38,201 bases of DNA from a virus: IMG/VR virus record IMGVR_UViG_3300047300_000255, positions 1 to 38,201 of that record, one strand, 5' to 3'. The position numbers and the translations under genes were made by a program. The notes below the pieces were generated by a model that did no database searches, was not told where the DNA came from, and was given only the letters and a program-made list of their open reading frames with translations. Positions 7,954 through 15,154 of the stretch are shown one piece after another (position 1 is the stretch's first letter; every line of letters starts with the position of its first letter).

Positions 7954-8901
7954 ATGGGAATGTTTGATAGTATTACAAGTGCAATAAGTGATCTTGCTCC
8001 TATTGCAACTACAGCAGCGGGCGTATACACAGGTAATCCTGCTTTGATTGCTGGTGGCTTGGGGATGCTTGGCGGTGGTCTTCAAGGACGTGCAGCTCAA
8101 CAAGGCAATCAACAAGCAGCAGGAGCTACTCAGTTTAGACCTGTAGGTATTACTAATACGTTCGGTACATCTAACTTTACTGTCGATCCTACGACAGGTC
8201 AACTGACAAGTGCTGGCTATACATTGTCACCTCAGTTGCAAGCTGCTCAGAATACTCTGATGGGTGGCTTAGGTCAGAACTTGCAAGACACAGCCAACAT
8301 TCAAGCTATGGGCCGTCAATACATGGCTCAGTCCCCACAAGAGCAAGCTCAACAATACATTGCTAATCAGCAAGCTCTGTTGGCTCCTTTGCGTGAACAG
8401 CAATCAGCTCAGTTGTTGAATCAGTTGAGCAATACAGGTCGTACAGGCTTGTCTGTCGCTCAAGGCGGTAACTTAGGTATGGCTAATCCAGAGTTCCAAG
8501 CTCTAGCGAATGCTCGTGCCATGCAAGACCTCCAGTTGGCTGCTAATGCTACTCAAGCAGGTCAACAGCAGTATCAGTTTGGTCAGGGCTTGCTTTCTAG
8601 TGCTTATCAGCCTTATAATGCTGCTTTGACTACAGCAGGTGCTACTGAAGCTCTTGGACAACAACCATTGGAGTTGAGTGCTTCATTGGCTGGTCGTTCT
8701 GCTACAGCTGGCGCTAATGCTGCTCCATACTTAAAAGCTGCTACATCATATAGCCCCACAGGTTCTTTGTTGTCTGGCTTGGCTGGAAATACAGCTTTTA
8801 CAAATGCTTTAGGTAGCTGGTTTGGTTCAAGCCCTTCCCCTGCAAACATGGGAGACACTTCAGCTGTTGATTACGCTTTTGGTGGCGGTGGTTGGTACTA
8901 A
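7954..8901 (+). CDS. Internal virion / DNA-ejection protein candidate (gp14-like position)
   Basis: A 315-residue Ala/Gln/Gly-rich protein. Residues ~10-50 form a hydrophobic glycine-rich stretch (ISDLAPIATTAAGVYTG ... LGMLGGGLQG) that could insert in a membrane. A long Gln/Ala-rich helical part follows, and the C-terminus has Gly-rich FGGGGWY. First of three similar-sounding genes between the tail and the lysis cassette, the place where T7-like phages encode internal core proteins. Assignment rests on position and composition, not on a specific match. Confidence 0.6.
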   Translation: MGMFDSITSAISDLAPIATTAAGVYTGNPALIAGGLGMLGGGLQGRAAQQGNQQAAGATQFRPVGITNTFGTSNFTVDPTTGQLTSAGYTLSPQLQAAQNTLMGGLGQNLQDTANIQAMGRQYMAQSPQEQAQQYIANQQALLAPLREQQSAQLLNQLSNTGRTGLSVAQGGNLGMANPEFQALANARAMQDLQLAANATQAGQQQYQFGQGLLSSAYQPYNAALTTAGATEALGQQPLELSASLAGRSATAGANAAPYLKAATSYSPTGSLLSGLAGNTAFTNALGSWFGSSPSPANMGDTSAVDYAFGGGGWY

Positions 8902-8914
8902 TTAAGGAATAATA

Positions 8915-10159
8915 ATGGCAACAACAGATAACATGGCTGGCTTATTTGCCACTCCTGAACAATATCAACAAGCTCAGTTAGCTCAACAGCAAGCCCTAGC
9001 AGCTCAGATGGCTCAGTTGACTCCTGAGCAACAAGCTAATGCAGGCCTTCGTGTAGCTGGTTATCAACTTGGTAGCGGCATTGCAGGCGCTTTGGGTGCT
9101 CAAGATCCTATGTTGAAACTTCAAACAATTCGTAATCAAATTATACGTAATGTAGATCAAACGAATCCTCAATCTATGATGCAGGCTGCTCAGCAGTTGG
9201 CTCAAGCTGGAGACGCGCAGGGAGCTTCACAATTAGCTCAATTAGCTCGTACTGCAAACGAACAATTAGCTAAAACAAGTTCAGAAAGTGTTGTTGGAAA
9301 AGCTCTTGTGTCTGGAAAATATACTCCAGAAAGCCTAGCTAAATTTCAAACGTCTGGTAATGTAGCTGATTTAGAAGCCATTGACCTTTCTGCAAAACCT
9401 TCTGAAGATTGGCTGGCAGTTGCTCGTGAAATGGGATTGAAAGCTGGTAAATCTTTTAATGATTATACCCCTACCCAAGTTGCTGAAGTCAATAAACAAG
9501 TTTTTTCTAAAGATATTCAAAAGAAAGCGGCAGGGGCTGCTGCAATCCGTCTTGATATTGGTTCAGCTATTGAAAAAGCTTTCTTGGTTAAAGACCGTGA
9601 AAAAGCTGCCGAAGCGTGGGCGCAAGCTGGAGATGCTTACAAAGCTTCAACAAATACATTAGCCTCTTTAGATACTTTTGAACAGACAGCTAAGGCCGGT
9701 TTTACAGGAGCAGGCGCTGATGCTAAGTTAGCTTTGTCTAAAGCTATGAGTGCAATGGGTGTTCCAATTAGTGCTCGCGCCTCAGACACTGAAATCTCTA
9801 ATGCTTTGTCTTCTACTTTGGTTCAACAAATAGCTAAGGTATTTCCCGGGAGTCAATCTAACAAAGAATTGAGCGAATTGCTCAAGAGTAAACCAAATAT
9901 TTCTCAAGAACTTCCAACAATCTTGCGTTTGATTAACAAGATGCGTATTGAATTGAAGGCTAAGAACTTGACTTACGAACAAGGCGCTGCTTTGTCGGAT
10001 CAAGAACGTTCTTCTTTTAATCCTAATTTGGCTGAAGGTAAAAATTTTGCTAAATTAACACGATACGATACTTTGACTAAAAAGTATCAATCTGGTAATA
10101 TTACACCTGCTGAACGTGCAGAAGCTAAAAAGATTCAAGAAGAATTGAAACTTGATTAA
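8915..10159 (+). CDS. Internal virion / DNA-ejection protein candidate (gp15-like position)
   Basis: A 414-residue protein preceded by AAGGAATAATA. The N-terminal third is extremely Gln/Ala-rich (QYQQAQLAQQQALAAQMAQL) and helical; the rest is helical and basic with no catalytic motif that I recognise. The C-terminal part (LTRYDTLTKKYQSGNITPAE) resembles the end segments of podoviral internal virion proteins. The middle position of three large genes before the lysis genes supports a role in the internal core ejected with the DNA. Confidence 0.6.
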   Translation: MATTDNMAGLFATPEQYQQAQLAQQQALAAQMAQLTPEQQANAGLRVAGYQLGSGIAGALGAQDPMLKLQTIRNQIIRNVDQTNPQSMMQAAQQLAQAGDAQGASQLAQLARTANEQLAKTSSESVVGKALVSGKYTPESLAKFQTSGNVADLEAIDLSAKPSEDWLAVAREMGLKAGKSFNDYTPTQVAEVNKQVFSKDIQKKAAGAAAIRLDIGSAIEKAFLVKDREKAAEAWAQAGDAYKASTNTLASLDTFEQTAKAGFTGAGADAKLALSKAMSAMGVPISARASDTEISNALSSTLVQQIAKVFPGSQSNKELSELLKSKPNISQELPTILRLINKMRIELKAKNLTYEQGAALSDQERSSFNPNLAEGKNFAKLTRYDTLTKKYQSGNITPAERAEAKKIQEELKLD

Positions 10160-10167
10160 GGATTAAT

Positions 10168-12300
10168 ATGGCAGGAATTAACTGGGATGAAGCGCCTTCA
10201 ATGACACAAGGCCCTTCTAGGGAAGATATCGTAAATAAAGAAAGACAATTAAACCAAGCACGTATGGCTTTGGCAGGTGCTTTGTCTCCTTTGCCTGTTG
10301 AACAAGCCACTAACCTTCCCGGACTCGGCGGTCTTTTGGGAGGTATTGCTCCTTTTGTTGCCCCTGAAGCAGCGGTCATGCGTCCTATTATGGCACTGAC
10401 CTCTAAAGCTCCAGCAGCGGCTCGTCCTTTTATACCTTCTCTTGCCGGCTCAACTGCTGGAACTGTTGCGGGTACTTTAGGGGAACAAGCAGCGATTGGT
10501 CAAGACATCCTTAGCTCGGATACAGGTCGTAAACTCATTGCTAATACACTTGAGAATGCTGCTTTTGATGCTGGCGGTAATTTGGTATTCTCTGCACTAG
10601 GCAAGACATTTAAAGTAGCTAAAGGAACTTTTAAGACAGAAGGCGGTTTGTCTTCTATTCTTCCTGAAGAGGAACAAGCTCGTCGTGCAGCTCAAGAATG
10701 GCTATCATCTCGTAATGCTACCTTGACTAAAGGTCAGTTGACAGGGGATGTAGGTGTACAAGCTATTGAAGGCGCTTTAAAGTATTCCTCAGGAGCTGAA
10801 GCTTTTGCTAAACAACAAGCAGATGTTCGGAAGGCTATTGAGCAAGGATCTAAGGAAGTTATGGGTACTTTGGATACCTCAGATGCTTTCCAGATGGCTT
10901 TGAAACAAGGCGATCCTACTCAAATGGCTGTCGGTGATCGTTTCCAGACAGCTTTGAAGACTGCTGAACAGGCAATGAAAGATCAGTTTAAGCCTGTTTA
11001 CGAACGTGTTGAAAAAGAAGGTGACGGCATTTTCATCAACATGAAACCTATCAAAGATGCTGCGCAACAAGAATTGGCTAAATTAGCTAAACGTAAGTTT
11101 GTAGGATCAGGTGAAGATCGTGCTGCTGTATTACGTCAAATTCTTGAGCAAGACGATAGTGTTCCTTTGTCTGTCGCTCATGGTTTACGTAGCGACTTAA
11201 TGGCAGGTGCTCGTGATTTGCAAAAAGAAGGTGTAGCTACGACAGCTAAAGAGGCTGAATATAACCGCCAAGCTTCTGCTATTCAACGTAGCATGGATTC
11301 AGTGATGGTCGCTACGTTCGGTAACGAAGAAGAGAAAGCATTAGCTCGTAAACTAGGCATGTATGGCGGCATTGATTCACCTGCTGGACTACGTTCTGGT
11401 CAAGTGATGAACTATTCTCAAAACTTAGATCAGTTCTTGTCTAAGATTGGAATGACTCCTGCCAATACAGCTAATAATGAGTTGCTTCGTTCGTATTTCA
11501 ATGCTCAAAAGGGGTATGGGGATGCGATGAAGGGTTTTTACAGTGGAACAGTATCTTCTGCTCTGAAAGCTGAACCATCTGCCGTGGGTGAGTATTTGTT
11601 TAATACTGATCGTCCTGAGCGTATGCGTGAGACTTTTGGCGCGATTGCACAGATGCAGAAATACTTACCTAAAGAACAATCTAAAGGCTTAGTAGATGAG
11701 CTGCGTTATGGTTATTTGAATAAGATGCTAGCTACTCCTGAAGACGTGGCTGCTTTTGGTAAGAAATTGAAAGATCCTACATTCAAAGAACCTTTTAATT
11801 ATTTGTTCAGTAATCAGCAGCAACGTAAAACAGTTGAAGACCTAGCCAATGCCGCAAACTTTGGTACTGAAACATTCCAAGGTAGTTCTGCTTTGCGTAC
11901 AAAAGGGATTACTACTGCTATTGGCGCTGCTGAGACAGCTGCTTTGGGTGCTGGTGCTTACCTATTGCTTCCTAAAGACATTACAGATAAATTAGATGTT
12001 ACTAGCTCTGCTTTATCTGCTGGTGTTCTTTATTTAGCTCCAAAGATGGTATCTCGTGCGTTGACAAGTAAAGAAGGAATGGACGCTTTGGCAATGTTGG
12101 CTAAAGCTCAAAAAAGTCCTAAATTTGCTGGAGCTGCATCAGCTAAGATTGCTGATATGATGAATAAATCAGGCATCATTGATAACGAATATCTTAAAGA
12201 ATCTGATGCTTGGTTTCATGGTGGTCAGCAAGGGCAGCAACAGCAGACTCCTGCACAGGCTCCACAAGGTATCAACTGGGACGTAGCTCCGGGTCAATAA
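10168..12300 (+). CDS. Large internal virion / DNA-ejection protein
   Basis: A 710-residue protein, the longest in the window. It starts GINWDEAP and ends GINWDVAPGQ, so the same short motif sits at both tips. Residues ~35-70 (LSPLPVEQATNLPGLGGLLG, then IAPFVAPEAA) and ~585-630 (TTAIGAAETAALGAGAYLLL) contain hydrophobic stretches. The central ~400 residues are helical and charged. No lysozyme or transglycosylase motif was found. By size and order it takes the place of T7 gp16; function in channel formation during ejection is inferred. Confidence 0.6.
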   Translation: MAGINWDEAPSMTQGPSREDIVNKERQLNQARMALAGALSPLPVEQATNLPGLGGLLGGIAPFVAPEAAVMRPIMALTSKAPAAARPFIPSLAGSTAGTVAGTLGEQAAIGQDILSSDTGRKLIANTLENAAFDAGGNLVFSALGKTFKVAKGTFKTEGGLSSILPEEEQARRAAQEWLSSRNATLTKGQLTGDVGVQAIEGALKYSSGAEAFAKQQADVRKAIEQGSKEVMGTLDTSDAFQMALKQGDPTQMAVGDRFQTALKTAEQAMKDQFKPVYERVEKEGDGIFINMKPIKDAAQQELAKLAKRKFVGSGEDRAAVLRQILEQDDSVPLSVAHGLRSDLMAGARDLQKEGVATTAKEAEYNRQASAIQRSMDSVMVATFGNEEEKALARKLGMYGGIDSPAGLRSGQVMNYSQNLDQFLSKIGMTPANTANNELLRSYFNAQKGYGDAMKGFYSGTVSSALKAEPSAVGEYLFNTDRPERMRETFGAIAQMQKYLPKEQSKGLVDELRYGYLNKMLATPEDVAAFGKKLKDPTFKEPFNYLFSNQQQRKTVEDLANAANFGTETFQGSSALRTKGITTAIGAAETAALGAGAYLLLPKDITDKLDVTSSALSAGVLYLAPKMVSRALTSKEGMDALAMLAKAQKSPKFAGAASAKIADMMNKSGIIDNEYLKESDAWFHGGQQGQQQQTPAQAPQGINWDVAPGQ

Positions 12301-12301
12301 T

Positions 12302-13072
12302 ATGCCTCTCTTAATCCTTGCTGGTGCTCTCAAGGCTGTTGAGGCTATCCAGCAGGGATGTGAGCTATATAAGGAATATAAAGGGACTGTCCTCAAAGCT
12401 AAGGAAACCTTTGATGAAGTCAAGGGTATAGCTACTGAAGTTACTGAGGTCAGTACAGGTATATGGGGATTCATTCAGAGTCTATTCACCACAAAATCTG
12501 ATGCGATTAAACCCCCTAATCGACTCATAAAAGAAGACAAAACTGAACAACGCACTGAAAGTGCTCAGAAGGTTACAGAAAGTGCAACTAAACGAGCAGT
12601 AACTGTTCCTGAGTATGATGAGCAGATAATAAAGCAAGAGCTTATAAAGAACCTAAAGAAGTTCTTTAAAGCAATGATAGCGATTAATAAGAAGATTGAA
12701 GCTCAGCAGTTAAGGATAGACACTGAAGAGATTGAGCCTGATGAGTTACTAGATGTCTCTTTAGACTTAGTTGTAGCTAAGAAGGAGATGGAGAAGGCTC
12801 AGAAGGAGATTAGAGAGGTGATGGTCTATCAGAGTCCTCCTGAGTTAGGTGCTCTGTATACAGACGTTATTGAGATGTTTGGAATCGTTAAAGAGAAGCA
12901 GGAAATTACTCACCTGTTGACTATAAAACGAAGGAAAGACGAAGTATTAAATAAGACAAGAATTATAAATAAGATCCGTAAGAGGATAGCTTGGGTCGTG
13001 GTAATGGCTTTAATAGTATTGGAAACATGGGGACTAATAGCAGCAATTCTTCTAGCGAGACGGCCTACATAA
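12302..13072 (+). CDS. Coiled-coil protein with C-terminal membrane anchor, unknown function
   Basis: A 256-residue protein. After a short hydrophobic start (LLILAGALKAVEAI) it is helical and Lys/Glu-rich (about residues 90-225). It ends with one strong transmembrane segment (WVVVMALIVLETWGLIAAILL, ~231-251) and RRPT. It uses more AGG/AGA/ATA codons than the virion genes. It opens the membrane-protein cluster before the endolysin, so a lysis role or a membrane-bound late function is plausible. It is not a recognisable spanin (no N-terminal anchor). Confidence 0.6.
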   Translation: MPLLILAGALKAVEAIQQGCELYKEYKGTVLKAKETFDEVKGIATEVTEVSTGIWGFIQSLFTTKSDAIKPPNRLIKEDKTEQRTESAQKVTESATKRAVTVPEYDEQIIKQELIKNLKKFFKAMIAINKKIEAQQLRIDTEEIEPDELLDVSLDLVVAKKEMEKAQKEIREVMVYQSPPELGALYTDVIEMFGIVKEKQEITHLLTIKRRKDEVLNKTRIINKIRKRIAWVVVMALIVLETWGLIAAILLARRPT

Positions 13073-13182
13073 GTTTCCTTGTGTTACTTACGTTACTGTT
13101 TTTCCTTATATTACCTTTTGAGTTATATCTTTATATTATTGTTAATGACGCAGTACAGATGTGTTATAGAGGAACTAAATAA
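13027..13182 (+). CDS. Small single-span membrane protein overlapping the previous gene
   Basis: A 51-residue protein from ATG at 13027 (GGA six bases upstream); a TTG start at 12991 would add 12 residues. It overlaps the end of the preceding gene in another frame by 46 bases, and its stop overlaps the holin ATG (TAATG), which supports it being translated. The N-terminus is Ser/Asn-rich, then comes a long hydrophobic segment (FLVLLTLLFFLILPFELYLY). No lipobox is seen, so it is not an Rz1. It may be an accessory holin or antiholin; function not shown. Confidence 0.5.
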   Translation: MGTNSSNSSSETAYISFLVLLTLLFFLILPFELYLYIIVNDAVQMCYRGTK

Positions 13183-13637
13183 TGAATGAATTACTAGGAT
13201 TGCTTAAAAATGCAGCACCTGCTCTAGCGACTGCTGTAGGAGGCCCTCTAGGTGGTATGGCTATGAACGCTATAGCTTCTAAATTAGGCGTAGAAAACAC
13301 TCCTTCTGCAATCTCTACGGCCCTAAAAGACAATCCTGAGTTGGCTTTGAAGCTTAAAGAGATTGACTGTAAAGAATACGAGATTGAACAAAACAACCTG
13401 ACAGAGCGTATGAAGGCTGATATGTCTTCTGACTCTTGGTTGTCTAAGAACATTCGTCCTATGGTGTTAATCTTCTTGTTGGTTGCCTATAGTGGTTTCG
13501 CTATTGCTTCCATCTTCGAATATGAGACACGAGGGGCTTATGTAGAGCTGTTGGGTCAGTGGGGTATGCTGGTTATGTCCTTTTACTTCGGTGGTCGAAC
13601 AATGGAAAAACTAGCTGATAAGGTAGCTAAAAAATGA
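13182..13637 (+). CDS. Holin, 3TM-type (GTA holin-like family)
   Basis: A 151-residue protein with the N-terminal LLKNAAPALATAVGGPLGGM, a charged helical middle (LKEIDCKEYEIEQNNLTERM), then DSWLSKNIRPMVLIFLLVAY and a second hydrophobic segment (LGQWGMLVMSFYFGGRTME). The SWLSKNIRP signature is typical of the small 3TM holin family found in gene transfer agents and proteobacterial phages. It would make membrane lesions that release the endolysin. Start and stop overlap both neighbours (TAATG and ATGA). Confidence 0.78.
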   Translation: MNELLGLLKNAAPALATAVGGPLGGMAMNAIASKLGVENTPSAISTALKDNPELALKLKEIDCKEYEIEQNNLTERMKADMSSDSWLSKNIRPMVLIFLLVAYSGFAIASIFEYETRGAYVELLGQWGMLVMSFYFGGRTMEKLADKVAKK

Positions 13638-13846
13638 ACTTAAAGAACTTCTGTGTAATAACAGCTACAGGCTCTCTGGTGCTTGTTGTTGTTGCTATGG
13701 TGGCAATGTTTGTCATCGCTCTCTTGGACTCTACTGTAGATGACAAGATTGTGTTTGACATTGTAGGCCCTGCCTTCCAGACTATCGTTGGTGGCTTTAT
13801 TGGCTTGATTACAGGTATCAAAGTAGCTGAAGGAGGTGGAGAATGA
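13634..13846 (+). CDS. Small two-span membrane protein in the lysis cassette
   Basis: A 70-residue protein with two hydrophobic segments (ITATGSLVLVVVAMVAMFVIA, ~9-29, written here in part; and IVGPAFQTIVGGFIGLITGI, ~43-62) separated by a short acidic linker. It overlaps both the holin and the endolysin by ATGA. Size and topology suit a class II holin or an antiholin partner to the 3TM holin. No family was recognised with certainty. Confidence 0.62.
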   Translation: MNLKNFCVITATGSLVLVVVAMVAMFVIALLDSTVDDKIVFDIVGPAFQTIVGGFIGLITGIKVAEGGGE

Positions 13847-14295
13847 ATCTGAGCGAACATTTTACCCTTGAAGAGGCTACCTATAGCGAGACAGCTATTC
13901 GTAATGGTATCGACAATCAACCTTCCTCGTTGCAACTGGAGAACATGAAAGTAGCAGCGGCTAAACTGGAGCAAGTACGTTCAGCTACAGGCCCTCTTCG
14001 AGTTAACTCTTGGTTGCGCTTACCAGCTGTTAACGTGGCTGTTGGAGGCTCTAAAGTCTCTTCTCACATGGACGGTTGGGCTATTGATGTCTCTTCATCT
14101 AAGTTGACCCCTTACCAACTGTGTCAGGAAGTAAAGAAAGCTGGTATCAAGTTCGATCAGATGATTCATGAGTTTGGTCGTTGGATGCATATCAGCTTTG
14201 CACCTGAGATGAGACAACAAGAACTCACTATCTTCAAACCTGAGAATAAGTATAAGCCGGGTATTCTAACTGAAGAGGAATATCACAAAGCGTAA
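13843..14295 (+). CDS. Endolysin, M15-family peptidase
   Basis: A 150-residue protein with the M15 (D-Ala-D-Ala carboxypeptidase/L-Ala-D-Glu peptidase type) pattern. It starts LSEHFTLEEATYSETA, has SSHMDGWAIDVS giving zinc ligands His75 and Asp82, and WMH giving His116. It cuts the peptide part of peptidoglycan for cell lysis. There is no signal peptide, so release depends on a holin, and holin-like genes lie directly upstream. It is the last gene of the rightward virion/lysis operon; the terminator follows within ten bases. Confidence 0.88.
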   Translation: MNLSEHFTLEEATYSETAIRNGIDNQPSSLQLENMKVAAAKLEQVRSATGPLRVNSWLRLPAVNVAVGGSKVSSHMDGWAIDVSSSKLTPYQLCQEVKKAGIKFDQMIHEFGRWMHISFAPEMRQQELTIFKPENKYKPGILTEEEYHKA

Positions 14296-14301
14296 TAACA
14301 G

Positions 14302-14327
14302 AAAGGCCCCTTTTGAGGGCCTTTTTA
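14302..14327. terminator. Rho-independent terminator between converging operons
   Basis: AAAGGCCC (14302-14309) pairs with GGGCCTTT (14317-14324) around a seven-base loop, then more T residues follow (TTTTT in all). On the opposite strand the stem is also followed by a short T-rich stretch, so it could stop both the rightward late transcript and the leftward early transcript, which ends at 14332. Confidence 0.85.
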
Positions 14328-14331
14328 GTTT

Positions 14332-14484
14332 CTATACAAACAAGAAAGAGATTGTAAAGAAGCCTAAGTGGATCATTACGCAGCTACAGAATTCATATAC
14401 GTCTTCTGCTGTCTCCACCACTGCTGTATCATTCTGTTGAATTCCTACAACAAGTCCTCCTGCCCAAGAGATATCTACTACCAT
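14332..14484 (-). CDS. Small protein at the end of the leftward operon, unknown
   Basis: A 50-codon frame whose ATG (14484) overlaps the end of the glutaredoxin gene by seven bases. It begins VVDISWAGGLVVGIQQNDT, has an acidic middle, and ends with a hydrophobic segment (VMIHLGFFTISFLFV). The tight overlap, the exact fit between glutaredoxin and the terminator, and a composition like real phage small proteins support it. It may be membrane-associated. No function is known to me. Confidence 0.55.
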   Translation of the reverse strand: MVVDISWAGGLVVGIQQNDTAVVETAEDVYEFCSCVMIHLGFFTISFLFV

Positions 14485-14669
14485 ACTTCATCCTTTACAT
14501 CAACTACATGAGGGACTGAACGCACAGTAGGGAATTTATCCTTAAAGGCTTCAATGGACATATCCTTGCCTAGGTGAACCTCAACAAAGTCAACCCCTTC
14601 CGAGGTCAACTTCGTCTTCAGTTGCACACACGCCGGACAGTTATCTTTTGTGTACACAATTTTCTTCAT
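14478..14669 (-). CDS. Glutaredoxin-like thiol oxidoreductase
   Basis: A 63-residue protein with the redox motif CPAC at residues 11-14 after IVYTKDN, and the cis-proline-type segment VRSVPHVV near residues 50-57: a minimal thioredoxin fold. I chose ATG at 14669 because GGAGG lies just upstream; a longer frame from 14687 has no such site. It would keep ribonucleotide reductase reduced, and it lies two genes downstream of the class II RNR, separated by an HNH gene. Its ATG overlaps the stop of that gene (ATGA). Confidence 0.82.
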   Translation of the reverse strand: MKKIVYTKDNCPACVQLKTKLTSEGVDFVEVHLGKDMSIEAFKDKFPTVRSVPHVVDVKDEVW

Positions 14670-15154
14670 AAAGAACCTCCTTGCCATCTAGCGACTGCTC
14701 TACACCACATAATAAAATCAGTGTTATCCATAGCTCGTTTCATCATATTTAAATCCTTATGTACGATTTGAATGTTGTCTAGTGTATAACCTTTTGAACT
14801 GTCTATACGATCCACAGAAGCATCGTACCCAAATACAACATGAAAGCCTGTAAAGGCACAACACTCTCGTTGTTTGTTGTACTGGTTATAAATGTCTTCA
14901 ATAGTGATTTCAAAAGGTAGGCTACGTCTTTCAGCATCTCTTTTCAGTTTACTGAAGACTTTACCGGGAACACAACCAAAGCCCTTCCACGCAGGATTCT
15001 TTTCTTTAGCCTTAGTCCCTGTACGTTTAATGTTATTAGCTACAGTACGACAAGAGAAACAGGAAGTTCCCCTCTTTTCAGCTTGCTTTAAAGCTGACTT
15101 TCCAGAGAACTCCCGTTCCTTACCGCAAGTAGGACAAGCAAGATTAAATTTCAC
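14666..15154 (-). CDS. Free-standing HNH-type endonuclease 1
   Basis: A 162-residue protein starting at GTG 15154, overlapping the last 11 bases of the RNR gene. The N-terminus has two zinc-ribbon pairs (CPTCG, CFSC). The C-terminal part carries the phage HNH-type signature ECCAFTG ... ASVDRIDSSKGYTLDNIQIVH followed by NMMK (a DRID form rather than canonical DH). Such genes behave as intron-less homing endonucleases. It separates RNR from glutaredoxin, genes otherwise likely to be adjacent. Related to the frames at 23988 and 33356 by the same C-terminal block. Confidence 0.8.
   Translation of the reverse strand: MKFNLACPTCGKEREFSGKSALKQAEKRGTSCFSCRTVANNIKRTGTKAKEKNPAWKGFGCVPGKVFSKLKRDAERRSLPFEITIEDIYNQYNKQRECCAFTGFHVVFGYDASVDRIDSSKGYTLDNIQIVHKDLNMMKRAMDNTDFIMWCRAVARWQGGSL

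Noticed and set aside
9459-9662. Second-frame ORF inside the ejection gene
   Set aside because: Lys/Leu-rich out-of-frame reading of a well-supported gene, with no ribosome-binding site.
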